Source: Mycolicibacterium agri (lineage in GTDB: Bacteria; Actinomycetota; Actinomycetes; Mycobacteriales; Mycobacteriaceae). From it: DNA of 64,000 nt. Position 1 is the first letter of the stretch. Every line of letters starts with the position of its first letter. Under the pieces are notes generated by a model. The model worked only from the letters and a program-made list of their open reading frames with translations, did no database searches and was not told the origin of the DNA. Shown one piece after another: positions 44,018 through 53,759 of the stretch. The translations under genes and the position numbers were made by a program. Location of the stretch: assembly GCF_002553505.1 (NCBI RefSeq), contig NZ_PDCP01000024.1, positions 26,810 to 90,809 of the forward strand, written 5' to 3'.

Positions 44018-44653
44018 TCCGTTGAGATCCGGGCTTTCACTCTTGATGCTGACGACGAAGGACGCATCGGCGGCGACGATCTGGTTGGCCGTGTGCAGCA
44101 CGGCGCGCACATCGTCGGCCGGAATGACCGCGGCGCCGGAGGCGTCGGCGAAGATGTAGTCGCCGGGGTAGATCCCCACCCCGTCGATCACGACCGGGCG
44201 GTTCGCCTCGTAGGGTGTGACGGTGTCGCCGCCCCAGCGGGTGGTCTCTCCACGGCAGTAGACAGCGAGGTCGTACTGTTTGAGTTCGGCGAAATCACGC
44301 AGCCGGCCGTCGGCGAGAATACCGGCGAGTCGGTGTTTTTCGGCACGCGCCAGCTTTGTTCCGCCGCCCAGCGACGCCTCGGTGTAGCCATTGCTGGCCA
44401 GCACCAACACGTATCCTTCGCCGCCGCCTTCGATGGCCCGGTAGAACAGCTTCTTGAAGTTGTAGCTGTCGGGAGGTAGCGCCGCTGAGCATGACGGAAA
44501 ATAGCTGATGGTCACCGCGGGTCCGAACAGTCGGCGAGGAGGAGTCGGGCTCACCAGATCAAGCAGATGGCAGCGATGACGGTGCAGCCGCCCCATCGCG
44601 TCGACGATGTCGGCAGTGCGCACCCGACTGGCGAGCGACGAAAGGGATTGCAT
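44006..44653 (-). CDS. RraA-like/HMG-aldolase superfamily protein
   Basis: A 215-residue protein from ATG 44653 (MQSLSSLASRVRTADIVDAMGRLH). It has the RraA/aldolase signature ILADGRLRDFAELKQYDLAV and PGDYIFADASGAAVIP. Members are class II 4-hydroxy-4-methyl-2-oxoglutarate/oxaloacetate aldolases or RNase E modulators. The start overlaps the DUF6510 stop (TAATG). It is the last gene of the long redox operon. Confidence 0.83.
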   Translation of the reverse strand: MQSLSSLASRVRTADIVDAMGRLHRHRCHLLDLVSPTPPRRLFGPAVTISYFPSCSAALPPDSYNFKKLFYRAIEGGGEGYVLVLASNGYTEASLGGGTKLARAEKHRLAGILADGRLRDFAELKQYDLAVYCRGETTRWGGDTVTPYEANRPVVIDGVGIYPGDYIFADASGAAVIPADDVRAVLHTANQIVAADASFVVSIKSESPDLNGSPG

Positions 44654-44925
44654 TAGCGGGCCGGTTTGTGAATACGCCAATTCTGGGCGCCGCCCAGGTC
44701 GAGCCATACATCGGTGAGGGTCTCCACAAGCCGGGCCAGGACGATGCCGCAGTCCCGGCAGCGCACAACGATTCCCGGGGCACGCTGATAGACATGCCCC
44801 TCGGCGAAGGGCGCAACACGGCCGCAACCGGTGCACGTCAGCATCGCGCTCGTGACGTCGAACCCGAGCACATCAGAGAATGCGCCCGCGACGGCGTTAC
44901 CGTCGACATACGTCGGTTCGCTCAT
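44653..44925 (-). CDS. DUF6510-family zinc-ribbon protein
   Basis: A 90-residue protein: TYVDGNAVAGAFSDVLGFDVT, then CTGC and CRDC pairs that would bind one zinc, and a tail matching LTDVWLDLGG. GAGGAG lies seven bases before ATG 44925. The same trio (this protein, a ferredoxin-reductase-like protein and a molybdopterin protein) recurs in actinobacteria as I recall, so it may be a partner or assembly factor of that redox pair. Confidence 0.8.
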   Translation of the reverse strand: MSEPTYVDGNAVAGAFSDVLGFDVTSAMLTCTGCGRVAPFAEGHVYQRAPGIVVRCRDCGIVLARLVETLTDVWLDLGGAQNWRIHKPAR

Positions 44926-44940
44926 CTGTCTTCTCCTCAA

Positions 44941-45681
44941 TCAACCGCTCGGGCCGAACCGCTCGGTGCGGATGGCCGACGGTGAATGCCCATACTCGAT
45001 GAGCTTCGCCGCCACTGATTCCACGAACCCCGTTGGGCCACAGATATAAACACGCAGATCCCTGCCGGGAGTCCAGTCCGCCACCTCGAGGTCATCGAGA
45101 CGGATCCGGCCCGTGATGCGAGGGGTCTGCGGCGGGGCCGCCCGGGTGTACACCAGGTCGATCCGTAGCCAGTCACAATCACGTTCCAGCCGGCTCAACT
45201 CGTGCGCGTAGTAGACGTCGGCGGGAGTGCGCACCGAGTAGACGAGCCGAAACTGACTGCTGCCCCGCAGCAGCCGCTGACGGAGCATCGCCATCAAAGG
45301 CACAATGCCCGATCCACCCGCGACCAACATGACCCGGGCCTCTTCGGCGGGTCGCCAGACGAACCACCCGCCGATGGGTCCGCGAAGCTCGATCTGTTCG
45401 CCGGGTTCCATCTCGGTGAGGTACGGCGAAACCTCCCCGTCGTCGATGCGCTGCACCGTGAGTTCGATGTGCTCGCCGTCGGCCGGTCTGCTCAGCGAGT
45501 AGCTGCGCTGCGCGGTGTAACCGTCTTCGGCGGTCAGCTTGAGATCGATGTGTTGGCCGGCCAAGTGGCCGCGCCAGCCCGGCACCGCAAGGTGGATCGA
45601 ACGCGCAGTCGCGGTCTCCGGCGTGGAGTCGACCACCCGCGCCACCCGCCACGGCAAGCCCGGTGTCAGAGCGGCGTCCAC
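44941..45681 (-). CDS. ferredoxin-reductase-like FAD/NAD(P) oxidoreductase
   Basis: A 246-residue protein: FAD-binding RSYSLSR (about residue 66), a pyridine-nucleotide domain with GGSGIVPLMAML (about 120) and a C-terminal CGPTGFVE. There is no iron-sulfur Cys set, so it resembles the reductase part of ring-hydroxylating systems. GTG 45681 is 3 bp after the molybdopterin gene stop. It is likely the electron donor for that protein. Confidence 0.85.
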   Translation of the reverse strand: MDAALTPGLPWRVARVVDSTPETATARSIHLAVPGWRGHLAGQHIDLKLTAEDGYTAQRSYSLSRPADGEHIELTVQRIDDGEVSPYLTEMEPGEQIELRGPIGGWFVWRPAEEARVMLVAGGSGIVPLMAMLRQRLLRGSSQFRLVYSVRTPADVYYAHELSRLERDCDWLRIDLVYTRAAPPQTPRITGRIRLDDLEVADWTPGRDLRVYICGPTGFVESVAAKLIEYGHSPSAIRTERFGPSG

Positions 45682-45684
45682 GGG

Positions 45685-46284
45685 TCAGTCCCCGTCGTAG
45701 CGTTGTTCTCGCCATGGGTCGCCGTAGTTGTGATAACCGAAGCGTTCCCAGAAGCCCGGTGTGTCGTTGTGGTGAAGTTCAATACCCCGCACCCACTTCG
45801 CGGACTTCCAAAAATACAGGTGCGGGACCAGTAGCCGCGCCGGGCCGCCGTGGGTGGCCGGCAGGGATTGGCCGTCGTAGCCGTATACGATCCAGGCCTT
45901 GCCGCCGAGGAGGTCGGCCACCGGGATGTTGGTGGAGTAGTCGCCGTAGGACCGGACGAATGCGAATTCGGCAGTGCTGTCGATCGATTCGAAGAGAGTG
46001 TCCAGCGATACGCCCTCCCACACCGTGTCGAGTTTCGACCAGCTGGTGACGCAATGGATGTCGACGGTGATCTTCTGACGGGGTAAGCCCTGTAGCTCGA
46101 CCCATGTCCAGCTGTGTTGAGCGCCCAACTCGTTCGTGATGGTGAAGCGCCACCTGTCGAGGTCGATTCGCGGAGTCGGCCCCGCCTGGAGGATCGGGAA
46201 GTCCTCGGTCAGATGTTGACCGGGTGGCAAGGGACGGGTGGATTCCCTGCGGCGGCTGCGAAAGCCCTTGTTGACGATGCTCAT
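45685..46284 (-). CDS. molybdopterin-dependent oxidoreductase, sulfite-oxidase-like
   Basis: A 199-residue protein carrying only the Moco domain: DIHCVTSWSKLDTVWEGV (the Cys ligates Mo, about residue 78), GGPARLLVPHLYFWKSAKWV, then GFWERFGYHNYGDPWREQRY. It has no signal peptide or heme domain, so it is probably cytosolic and uses the adjacent flavoprotein for electrons. In an operon with MsrA and MsrB, reduction of an S- or N-oxide is a plausible role (compare MsrP), but sulfite oxidation cannot be excluded. Confidence 0.85.
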   Translation of the reverse strand: MSIVNKGFRSRRRESTRPLPPGQHLTEDFPILQAGPTPRIDLDRWRFTITNELGAQHSWTWVELQGLPRQKITVDIHCVTSWSKLDTVWEGVSLDTLFESIDSTAEFAFVRSYGDYSTNIPVADLLGGKAWIVYGYDGQSLPATHGGPARLLVPHLYFWKSAKWVRGIELHHNDTPGFWERFGYHNYGDPWREQRYDGD

Positions 46285-46324
46285 GGGTGCTCCCCTGTCG
46301 TGGTGGCTGCTTGCTCGCGAGGCT

Positions 46325-46648
46325 CTATCCCGTGTTCTCCCGGTTACCGGGGATTGCGGTCGGCGCCGCCGGCGCCACCACCGAGGGCGAGAAGGGGTGA
46401 GGCCCGTTCGGATCGAGGCGGGGCGCCTTCTCCGTCGGCTCGGCCGGTGCTCCCGTGCCCGGCGGCGGGGCGCTTGGGGATGCCGTGGGTGGCTCGGTAG
46501 TTGTGGTGGTGGTCGTAGTTGTGGTGGAAGTCGACGGCTCGTTGGCCCCGTTGCCGCTGCAGCCGGCTAACGATACCGCCAACCCCGTCAGAAGGGCGGC
46601 GGCTGCCACAAGACGCGGAAGATGTTTGTTCTCAGCGGATTTCGTCAT
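46325..46648 (-). CDS. small Thr/Pro-rich lipoprotein
   Basis: A 107-residue protein. The signal peptide (LVAAAALLTGLAVSLAGC) ends in a lipobox Cys at about 30. A run of ten Thr follows (about 42-51), encoded by an ACN microsatellite, and then a Pro/Ala-rich tail without domains. It is probably anchored on the outer face of the membrane, with an extended, perhaps glycosylated, spacer. ATG 46648 overlaps the transketolase stop (ATGA). No homologue is recognised. Confidence 0.75.
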   Translation of the reverse strand: MTKSAENKHLPRLVAAAALLTGLAVSLAGCSGNGANEPSTSTTTTTTTTTTEPPTASPSAPPPGTGAPAEPTEKAPRLDPNGPHPFSPSVVAPAAPTAIPGNRENTG

Positions 46649-48609
46649 GATTTCTCCATTCGGTTCGGCTGCTCACCGCTGAGGTGAGCATGCGAAGTAG
46701 GCTGGGCGTCTTGCCCGTCGGATTGACCGTCGCCGCCCTGCAGCAGGCGCCGCGCGGCGCTGTCGATACTTGCCGCGTCGATTCCGGCAGCCGCGAGCAG
46801 TTCGGCGGGAGTTCCTGAGCCCGGCATGGTCCGAACAGCCAGGTGTACGAACCGAAGTGGCGGCGTATCGGGACCGCAAATGGCCTCGAGTACTGCCGAG
46901 CCGAGTCCGCCTTCGGGATGGTGATCTTCGGCGACGACCAACCGTCCGCCGGTGTCGCGCACGGCGGTAAGCAGCGTGTTCCGGTCGACCGGTTTGATGG
47001 AGTACGCATCGATGACGCGGGCCGCGATTCCGCTGCGGCGCAACGAGTCGGCTGCGGCCAGGCATTGGTGGACGGTCACGCCGGCACCGATCAGGGTTAC
47101 CCGATCGGCGCTGCTGGACTGCAGCGTATGCGAGCCGCCGACGGTGAACGTCGTGGCCGGTTCGTAGAGCACGGGGTACGCGCCGCGGGTGGTCCTCAGA
47201 TAGCGGATGCCTTCGGCCTCGGCCATCAGATCGACCATCGCGACGGCGCTCGTGCCGTCGCTGGGATACAGCACGGTGGCTCCATGGATGGACCGCATCA
47301 TCGCCAGGTCCTCCAACGCCATCTGGGAAGGTCCGTCGGCGCCGATTTCCACACCGGCGTGTGACCCGACCAGGCAGATGTCGGCCCGCGAGACGGCGGC
47401 CATGCGGATGAAGTCATGGGCGCGGGTGAAGAAGGCGGCGAAGGTCGAAGCGAACGGAATGTAATGCCGGACATGGAGTCCGACCGCGGACGCGACGAGT
47501 TGCTGCTCGGCGATGAACATCTCGAAGTAGCGGTCGGGGTGCTCCTGGGCGAACTCTGCAGCGCCGGTGGAGTTGCTGACTTCGCCGTCGAGTGCCACAA
47601 CCCGGGGGTTGGCCGCACCCAGGGCGACCACTGCGGCGCCGTACGCGGCCCGCGTCGCGACCTTCTCTCCAAGTTTGTAGCGCGGTCGCGGCGGCGCATC
47701 GTTCGTCTGGGTGCCACCCGACTCTGGTGACGGACATTGGCGGGGTGCCGGTTTGGGTCCGGTGACGGTCAGACCACCGATATCGCCGAGTTCCGCCAGC
47801 GCACGCCGGGCCGTTTCAGGCGGGAAGGCCTTGCCGTGCCAGCCTTCTTGGTCCTCAACCTCGCTGAACCCGCGGCCTTTGATGGTCTTGGCGAGGATAA
47901 CCGTTGGCTGTGTTGTCTGCCGCGCTGCGGTGAGCGCGCCGTCGATGTCCTCAAGGTGATGGCCGTCGACGGTGATGGCTCGCGCACCGAACGCCTCAAC
48001 GCGTTTCGTGTATGTGGCCAGATCCCAGCCCAGTTCGGTGGGTCCGCGCTGCCCCAGCCGGTTGACATCGACGATGACGGTGAAGTTCGCCAAGCCGTAG
48101 TACCCGGCTTTGTCCAGTGCCTCCCAGACCGACCCCTCGGCCATTTCGCTGTCACCGCACAGCGCCCACACATGAAACGGTGACATGTCGAGGAACTTGC
48201 CGGCGAGCGCGACGCCGACGCCATTGGCGATCCCCTGACCCAGCGAGCCACTGGCCACATCCACCCACGGCAGGACCGGCGTCGGGTGACCCTGCAGACG
48301 GCAGCCGAACCGGCGGTAGCCGGTCATCAATTCCGTGTCGGTGATGACACCGGCGGCCTTGAACGCGGCGTACAGCAGTGGGGAGGCGTGCCCCTTGGAC
48401 AGGATGAAGTGATCATTGTCCGGGTGGTCCGGGTGCTCCCAGTCGTACCGCAGATGACGTGTGAGCAGGACGGCCATCAGATCGGCGGCCGACATGCTGG
48501 AGGTCGGATGTCCGGAGCCGGCCGCGGTGCTGGCGCGGATTGCGTCGGCGCGCAACTGGGTGGCCAATTGCGCCAACAACGCGATGTCGCTGCGATCACT
48601 GAGTTCCAT
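46645..48609 (-). CDS. tkt: transketolase
   Basis: A 654-residue TPP enzyme. The N-terminal domain has [18 protein letters not shown] and the GDSEMAEGS cofactor motif (about 150). The pyrimidine domain has [18 protein letters not shown] and [21 protein letters not shown]-terminal domain completes it, at close to the usual family length. It interconverts pentose-phosphate sugars, including erythrose 4-phosphate. It overlaps ctaD upstream by 14 bp. Mycobacteria keep a housekeeping tkt-tal cluster elsewhere as I recall, so this is probably an accessory copy tied to redox stress. Confidence 0.9.
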   Translation of the reverse strand: MELSDRSDIALLAQLATQLRADAIRASTAAGSGHPTSSMSAADLMAVLLTRHLRYDWEHPDHPDNDHFILSKGHASPLLYAAFKAAGVITDTELMTGYRRFGCRLQGHPTPVLPWVDVASGSLGQGIANGVGVALAGKFLDMSPFHVWALCGDSEMAEGSVWEALDKAGYYGLANFTVIVDVNRLGQRGPTELGWDLATYTKRVEAFGARAITVDGHHLEDIDGALTAARQTTQPTVILAKTIKGRGFSEVEDQEGWHGKAFPPETARRALAELGDIGGLTVTGPKPAPRQCPSPESGGTQTNDAPPRPRYKLGEKVATRAAYGAAVVALGAANPRVVALDGEVSNSTGAAEFAQEHPDRYFEMFIAEQQLVASAVGLHVRHYIPFASTFAAFFTRAHDFIRMAAVSRADICLVGSHAGVEIGADGPSQMALEDLAMMRSIHGATVLYPSDGTSAVAMVDLMAEAEGIRYLRTTRGAYPVLYEPATTFTVGGSHTLQSSSADRVTLIGAGVTVHQCLAAADSLRRSGIAARVIDAYSIKPVDRNTLLTAVRDTGGRLVVAEDHHPEGGLGSAVLEAICGPDTPPLRFVHLAVRTMPGSGTPAELLAAAGIDAASIDSAARRLLQGGDGQSDGQDAQPTSHAHLSGEQPNRMEKS

Positions 48610-50359
48610 CGACGGAAGGCCTCCTCGAAGGTTGTTGTTGCGCCGTCACACGGGCTCGGGATTCTCGATGGGTGCGTCCGAGATGGGCTTCCGCGCGCAG
48701 CCGCGCGACCATGTGTGGATAGTGCAGCTCGAATGCCGGCCGCTCCGAACGGATCCGGGGCAGCTCGGTGAAGTTGTGCCGCGGCGGCGGGCAGCTGGTC
48801 GCCCACTCCAGCGAGTTGCCGTAACCCCACGGATCGTCGACAGCCACCGGCTCGCCGTACCGCCAACTCTTGAAGACGTTCCAAATGAAAGGCAGAACCG
48901 AAACGCCGAGGATGAACGAGCCGATGGTAGAGACTACGTTCAGGGTGGTGAATCCGTCGGTGGGCAGATAGTCGGCATACCGGCGCGGCATGCCTTGCGC
49001 ACCGAGCCAGTGTTGGACCAGAAATGTGGTATGAAACCCGATCAGTGTCAACCAGAAGTGCAGCTTGCCCAACCGGTCATCCAATAACCGCCCCGTCATC
49101 TTCGGGAACCAGAAGTACACCCCGCCATACGTGGCGAACACGATCGTGCCGAACAGAACGTAGTGGAAGTGCGCGACAACGAAATACGAGTCGGTCACGT
49201 GAAAGTCGATGGGCGGGCTTGCGAGCATCACCCCGGTGAGTCCGCCGAGCAGGAATGTCACAAGGAAGCCGACAGAGAACAGCATCGGCGATTCGAAGGT
49301 CAACTGTCCCTTCCACATTGTGCCGATCCAGTTGACGAATTTGATCCCGGTGGGCACCGCGATCAGGAACGTCATGAAGGAGAAGAAGGGCAGCAGCACC
49401 GCGCCGGTGGCATACAGGTGGTGTGCCCACACTGCAATCGACAGCGCCCCGATGGAGATGGTGGCATAGATCAGCGTGGTGTAGCCGAAAATCGGTTTAC
49501 GCGAGAACACGGGGATGATCTCGGTGACGATGCCGAAGAACGGCAACGCGATGATGTAGACCTCGGGATGGCCGAAGAACCAGAACAGGTGCTCCCACAG
49601 CAGGGTCCCGCCGTTGGCAGGGTCGAAGATATGTGCGCCCAGGTGGCGGTCGGCGGCGAGGCCGAACAGCGCCGAGGTCAACAACGGGAATGCCACGAGC
49701 ACCATCACGCTGGTGACGAGAATGTTCCAGGTGAAGATCGGCATCCGGAACATGGTCATGCCCGGGGCACGCATGCAGACCACCGTGGTGATCATGTTGA
49801 CCGCGCCCAGAATCGTGCCGAGGCCGCCGACGATCAATCCGAGGATCCACAGATCGCCGCCGGGACCAGGCGAATGCATTGCGTTGGACAGGGGCGTGTA
49901 GGCGGTCCACCCGAAGTCGGCAGGTCCGCCGGGGGCAGCGAAGCCGCCCAGTGCGATCAGCGCCCCAAACAAGAACAGCCAGTACGACAGCGCGTTCAGC
50001 CGCGGGAAGGCCACGTCGGGGGCTCCGATCTGCAGTGGCAGCACCAGGTTGGCGAACCCGAAGACGATGGGTGTGGCGTAGAGCAGCAGCATCACCGTGC
50101 CGTGCATGGTGAACAACTGGTTGTACTGCTCGTTGCTCAGGAACTGCAGCCCGGGCATCGCCAACTCGGTGCGGATCAACAGCGCCATCAATCCGCCCAC
50201 GAAGAAGAAGACGAAACACGTGACCACGTACATCATCCCGATCAACTTGTGGTCGGTCGTCGTCACCAACTTGTAGAACAGCGTTCCCTTGGGGCCGAGT
50301 CGTTCCGGAGAAGGCCTGCGCGCCTCGAGTTCTCCTACCGACAAAGCGTGTGTCGTCAA
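48596..50359 (-). CDS. ctaD: cytochrome c oxidase subunit I (aa3-type)
   Basis: A 587-residue integral membrane protein with 12 helices. [18 protein letters not shown] holds the CuB His and cross-linked Tyr. [13 protein letters not shown] helix 2 supplies a heme a ligand (MHGTVM). [10 protein letters not shown] carries the heme a/a3 His pair. [14 protein letters not shown] is near the end. It starts with TTG 50359 (TTGA overlap with transaldolase). No subunit II or III gene is nearby, so it must use subunits from elsewhere or be an alternative subunit I. Its place inside a transketolase/transaldolase operon is unusual. Confidence 0.92.
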   Translation of the reverse strand: MTTHALSVGELEARRPSPERLGPKGTLFYKLVTTTDHKLIGMMYVVTCFVFFFVGGLMALLIRTELAMPGLQFLSNEQYNQLFTMHGTVMLLLYATPIVFGFANLVLPLQIGAPDVAFPRLNALSYWLFLFGALIALGGFAAPGGPADFGWTAYTPLSNAMHSPGPGGDLWILGLIVGGLGTILGAVNMITTVVCMRAPGMTMFRMPIFTWNILVTSVMVLVAFPLLTSALFGLAADRHLGAHIFDPANGGTLLWEHLFWFFGHPEVYIIALPFFGIVTEIIPVFSRKPIFGYTTLIYATISIGALSIAVWAHHLYATGAVLLPFFSFMTFLIAVPTGIKFVNWIGTMWKGQLTFESPMLFSVGFLVTFLLGGLTGVMLASPPIDFHVTDSYFVVAHFHYVLFGTIVFATYGGVYFWFPKMTGRLLDDRLGKLHFWLTLIGFHTTFLVQHWLGAQGMPRRYADYLPTDGFTTLNVVSTIGSFILGVSVLPFIWNVFKSWRYGEPVAVDDPWGYGNSLEWATSCPPPRHNFTELPRIRSERPAFELHYPHMVARLRAEAHLGRTHRESRARVTAQQQPSRRPSVDGTQ

Positions 50360-51501
50360 CGGTCCGGCGCTCCTCTACCCGCCGCACCTTCGACGGTTTT
50401 CGCCGAGGTCGAGTAGGCGTCGAGCAGTTGGTGCCAGGAATCTGCGAATCTGGCCACCCCATCACGTTCGAGTACCGCGAAGACATCGGCCAGATCGACG
50501 CCCGCCGCGCCGACCTCGTCGAGTACCGTGCGCGCCTGCTCGACCGTGCCGGTTATCGCGTCGCCAACGATGACGCCGTGGTCGGCCAGAGATTCGAGGG
50601 TGTGCTCAGGAATCGTGCTCACGGTGTGTGGTGCGACCAGCTCGGTGACGTACTGGGTGTCGGGATAGGCGGGGTTTTTCACGCCGGTGGATGCCCACAG
50701 CGGCCGCTGCACGCGACCTCCGACGTTGCTGAGTGCGGCATAACGGGTTCCGCCTTCGAACACCTCCTGGTAAGCCGCGTACGCCAGGCGCGCATTGGCG
50801 ATCGCCGCCTGTCCGCGCAGAGCCGTGGCGGTGTCGGTACCGATGGCTTCCAGCCGCTGATCGACTTCGGTGTCTACGCGGGAGACGAACAACGATGCCA
50901 CCGAGTGGATTTCGGACAGGTCTCGGCCGGCCTGGTGCGCAGCTTCCAACCCGGTCAGGTAGGCGTCCATCACCTGGCGGTGACGCTCTGCGGAGAAGAT
51001 CAGTGTTACGTTGACCGAAATGCCCTGTCCCACAGTGCCGGTGATCGCCGACAGTCCAGCCCTCGTGGCGGGAATCTTGATGAAGAGGTTGGGCCGGTCG
51101 ACGATCTTCCACAGCTCAAGGGCTTGATTGACGGTCGCCTCGGTGTCGTAGGCCAGCCGCGGATCGACCTCGATCGACACCCGACCGTCAACGCCGTCGG
51201 AGGCTGCCCACTGCGGGCGCAGGACGTCGCAGGCCGTCCGGACGTCGTCGGTGACGATGGTCCGGATCGCCGAGTCGGCGTCGGCGCCGCTTGCGGCCAA
51301 GGCGGCAAGCTGCTGCGTGTAAGCGTCGCTGTGCGAGATCGCGTGTTGAAAGATCGAAGGGTTGGTCGTGACTCCCACGACGCTTCTGGTATCGATCAAC
51401 CGCTGCAGGTTGCCGGATATCAGGCGGTCCCGGGACAGGTCATCCAGCCAAACCGAAACCCCCGCGGCTGACAGCGCGCTCAGAACAGAGTTCTGCGTCA
51501 T
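50356..51501 (-). CDS. tal: transaldolase
   Basis: A 381-residue TIM-barrel enzyme of the actinobacterial Tal type. It has [12 protein letters not shown], the Schiff-base Lys in NLFIKIPAT (about 147), VTLIFS and [15 protein letters not shown]. It exchanges a dihydroxyacetone unit between sedoheptulose 7-phosphate/glyceraldehyde 3-phosphate and fructose 6-phosphate/erythrose 4-phosphate. ATG 51501 overlaps a small upstream frame (ATGA). With the transketolase it would raise NADPH-generating pentose cycling. Confidence 0.92.
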   Translation of the reverse strand: MTQNSVLSALSAAGVSVWLDDLSRDRLISGNLQRLIDTRSVVGVTTNPSIFQHAISHSDAYTQQLAALAASGADADSAIRTIVTDDVRTACDVLRPQWAASDGVDGRVSIEVDPRLAYDTEATVNQALELWKIVDRPNLFIKIPATRAGLSAITGTVGQGISVNVTLIFSAERHRQVMDAYLTGLEAAHQAGRDLSEIHSVASLFVSRVDTEVDQRLEAIGTDTATALRGQAAIANARLAYAAYQEVFEGGTRYAALSNVGGRVQRPLWASTGVKNPAYPDTQYVTELVAPHTVSTIPEHTLESLADHGVIVGDAITGTVEQARTVLDEVGAAGVDLADVFAVLERDGVARFADSWHQLLDAYSTSAKTVEGAAGRGAPDR

Positions 51502-51623
51502 CTCGCAGTTGCCTTGGATTGACGTCGGCGCGTAGACCCGAATTTCTCGGCGATCATCACTGCGGCACCAACGGCGATCGGCAGGTATGCCGCGGTCAGC
51601 ATCTGCTGGCGGCGCTTATCCAT
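51498..51623 (-). CDS. predicted 41-residue single-helix membrane protein
   Basis: ATG 51623 opens a 41-codon frame ending in TGA at 51498. The protein is [20 protein letters not shown] followed by AVMIAEKFG and a basic tail ([12 protein letters not shown]), so one transmembrane helix with a basic residue cluster on each side. It overlaps the msrA stop by 8 bp and the transaldolase start by ATGA, exactly filling an otherwise 114-bp gap. There is no clear ribosome site, so translation would be coupled to msrA. It is short enough to be missed by routine annotation. Confidence 0.55.
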   Translation of the reverse strand: MDKRRQQMLTAAYLPIAVGAAVMIAEKFGSTRRRQSKATAR

Positions 51624-52164
51624 GGCGCGTCGAATCGGCCGCGGTGGGCTCGGCAGCACTAGATCCGTTGCGGGCAGGCAATTTCCATTCCGGTCGCAGG
51701 TAGTGGCAGGTGTATCCGCCGGGGAAGCGCTGCAGGTAGTCCTGGTGCTCGGGTTCGGCCTCCCAGAAGTCGCCGGCAGGCGTCACCTCGGTGACCACCT
51801 CGCCCGGCCACAGCCCGGAGGCATCGACATCGGCGATGGTGTCTTCCGCGACGCGCTTCTGCTCGTCGTCGAGATAGAAGACCGCCGAGCGGTAGCTGGT
51901 CCCGACGTCGTTGCCCTGCCGATTCTTCGTCGTCGGATCGTGGATCTGGAAGAAGAACTCCAGCAGCGCCCGGTAGTCGGTCTGCGCCGGGTCGTAGATG
52001 ATCTCGACCGCCTCGGCGTGCCCGGGATGGTTGCGGTAGGTCGGGTGATCGTTCTCGCCGCCGGTGTACCCGACGCGAGTCGACACCACACCGGGGAGTT
52101 CGCGAATGAGTTCTTGGGCTCCCCAGAAGCAGCCACCCGCCAGGATCGCGGTCTTCGTTGTCAT
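51616..52164 (-). CDS. msrA: peptide-methionine (S)-S-oxide reductase
   Basis: A 182-residue MsrA with the active-site GCFWG (Cys about residue 12), [20 protein letters not shown] and [15 protein letters not shown] 52164 follows GAAAGG by seven bases. A C-terminal Cys for recycling is seen in [12 protein letters not shown]. It repairs the S-epimer of methionine sulfoxide in the cytosol, using thioredoxin. It lies 13 bp after msrB. Confidence 0.94.
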   Translation of the reverse strand: MTTKTAILAGGCFWGAQELIRELPGVVSTRVGYTGGENDHPTYRNHPGHAEAVEIIYDPAQTDYRALLEFFFQIHDPTTKNRQGNDVGTSYRSAVFYLDDEQKRVAEDTIADVDASGLWPGEVVTEVTPAGDFWEAEPEHQDYLQRFPGGYTCHYLRPEWKLPARNGSSAAEPTAADSTRHG

Positions 52165-52177
52165 CGCTGCGCCTTTC

Positions 52178-52657
52178 TTATTCGGAATCAGCCTGATCCG
52201 CTGGAGCAGCGGCAGTTTCAAAGAGACTTAGGTAGCGCCCGTAACCCTCGGACTCGAGGTTGTCGCGGTGGATGAAGCGCAGCGCCGCCGAGTTGATGCA
52301 GTAACGCAGGCCGCCCTCCGAACGGGGTCCATCGGTGAAGACATGCCCTAGGTGGCTGTCGCCGTGGCGGGAGCGGACTTCAGTGCGCACCATGCCGTGG
52401 CTGGAATCCGATTTCTCGACGACGTTGTCGCCTTCGATCGGCGTGGTGAAGCTCGGCCAACCGGTGCCGCTGTCGAACTTGTCGACCGAGGCGAACAGCG
52501 GCTCGCCGGATACCACGTCGACGTAGATGCCCGGCTCGTGGTTATCGAGATACTCGCCGGTGAACGGCCGCTCGGTGCCGCTCTCCTGGGTGACGTAGTA
52601 CTGCTCGGGACTCAATGCACCGACCGCGGCCGGATTCTTGTTGTAATCGTGTGTCAC
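52178..52657 (-). CDS. msrB: peptide-methionine (R)-S-oxide reductase, zinc-site cysteines absent
   Basis: A 159-residue Msr[22 protein letters not shown] and the catalytic [11 protein letters not shown] (Cys near 125) are intact. The two CxxC zinc pairs of many MsrB proteins are replaced (the sequence reads VSGEPLF and SRHGDSHLG), placing it in the zinc-free group. GTG 52657 follows GAGGAG. It reduces the R-epimer of methionine sulfoxide. It is the second gene of the long redox operon. Confidence 0.93.
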   Translation of the reverse strand: MTHDYNKNPAAVGALSPEQYYVTQESGTERPFTGEYLDNHEPGIYVDVVSGEPLFASVDKFDSGTGWPSFTTPIEGDNVVEKSDSSHGMVRTEVRSRHGDSHLGHVFTDGPRSEGGLRYCINSAALRFIHRDNLESEGYGRYLSLFETAAAPADQADSE

Positions 52658-52673
52658 AGATGCTCCTCGTGAA

Positions 52674-53447
52674 CTAGTTGCGGCCGGCCATGACGCCGCC
52701 GTCGACGTTGAGGATCGTGCCGGTGATCCAGCTCGCTTGTTCGGACAGAAGGAAGGTGATGGCGTTGGCTACGTCGGCGGGTGTCCCGACGCGGCCCAGC
52801 GGGTGGAGCGGTGCGAACGTCGCCAGCGTGGCATCGATCTCGTCTTTGGGCAGGAACCGTTCGTAGAGGGGCGTTTTCACCACCGCGGGTGCGACAGCGT
52901 TGACGCGGATCTGATGGCCGGCCAGTTCGATCGCCAGATTGTGCGTCAGGGCGTGCAGCCCCGCTTTCTGCATGGAGTACACCGACGACGGCGTCGCGCC
53001 AATGGCCTGATGCGCCCACATCGAGCCGACGTTGACGATCGAGCCGCCCGAAGCGTTCGTGACCATGTTCGACACCACGGTCTGAGTGAGGAAGAAAAGC
53101 GCGAAGTTCAACTCCAGATACGAGTCGTAGACGTCGGCGTCGTAATCCAAGAACGGTTTCGGGATGAAGAAGCCTGCCGCGTTGACCATCAGAGTTGTAT
53201 CAGCGTGGTCCTCAGACAGTGCCCGCTGGACGTCGGCCACGGCGGACCGGTCGGTCAACTCGGCAGTGATCCCCCAGGCTTGGCCCCGGTCCTTCAGCTC
53301 GGCGACGGTGGCATCGACGCGGCCTTTCGAGCGCCCGATGACCACTGCGCTGCCTCCGCCGTCGATGACGTCGACCGCAGCTTGGCGGCCCATGCCGGCA
53401 CTACCGCCGACGACGACGACTTTCTTGCCCTCGAATTCTGCACCCAC
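52674..53447 (-). CDS. short-chain dehydrogenase (copy A of a duplicated pair)
   Basis: A 257-residue SDR with GGSAGMG as a variant cofactor motif, NAAG, catalytic Tyr in YSMQK and a C-terminal [11 protein letters not shown] 53447 follows AAGGGG by seven bases. It is first in a continuous minus-strand operon that runs to 44006, and it is preceded by composite element 4. It is about three-quarters identical by eye to the SDR at 57.3 kb. The substrate is unknown; reduction of a stress-generated carbonyl would fit the neighbours. Confidence 0.87.
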   Translation of the reverse strand: MGAEFEGKKVVVVGGSAGMGRQAAVDVIDGGGSAVVIGRSKGRVDATVAELKDRGQAWGITAELTDRSAVADVQRALSEDHADTTLMVNAAGFFIPKPFLDYDADVYDSYLELNFALFFLTQTVVSNMVTNASGGSIVNVGSMWAHQAIGATPSSVYSMQKAGLHALTHNLAIELAGHQIRVNAVAPAVVKTPLYERFLPKDEIDATLATFAPLHPLGRVGTPADVANAITFLLSEQASWITGTILNVDGGVMAGRN

Positions 53448-53558
53448 CGTCAGACCCCTTTCCGGATTTCTTCACCTGCTACACCGCGGTCGGTGTGTGA
53501 CGCGGGACATCGGTCGGCGCCGCGCAGGTCTGTCGGAAGTCGAGCCTGGCTGGTCTAC

Positions 53559-53600
53559 GGGTGAGCTGTCTTCACCCTGCGATGCCAATCACCCGGGTGA
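53559..53600 (-). promoter_or_regulatory. composite regulatory element 4 (upstream of SDR-Msr operon)
   Basis: On the minus strand: TCACCCGGGTGA (53600-53589), 11 bp, GGGTGA-N7-TCACCC (53577-53559). It lies 112 bp before the SDR start. With the element at 53649-53690, it accounts for the main structure in the 312-bp divergent gap 53448-53759. I see nothing else coding there. Confidence 0.82.
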
Positions 53601-53648
53601 AGACGGCCCGAGCGCCTTCGGCGGTCCGATCATCGGTGTCGGTTGCGT

Positions 53649-53690
53649 TCACCCGGGTGAAATTGCGAGCTGGGTGATGACCGCTCGCCC
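53649..53690 (+). promoter_or_regulatory. composite regulatory element 2 (upstream of cupin-DoxX-flavoprotein operon)
   Basis: TCACCCGGGTGA (53649-53660), 11 bp, then GGGTGA-N7 and the half-site TCGCCC (53672-53690), one mismatch from TCACCC. It lies 69 bp before the cupin start, in the opposite orientation to element 4. Confidence 0.8.
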
Positions 53691-53759
53691 CGCGCCAATG
53701 AATGCTGACCCGGCAGGTCGGGAGCGGAGAGCCGCAATACACCGAACGGAAGGCGACTG

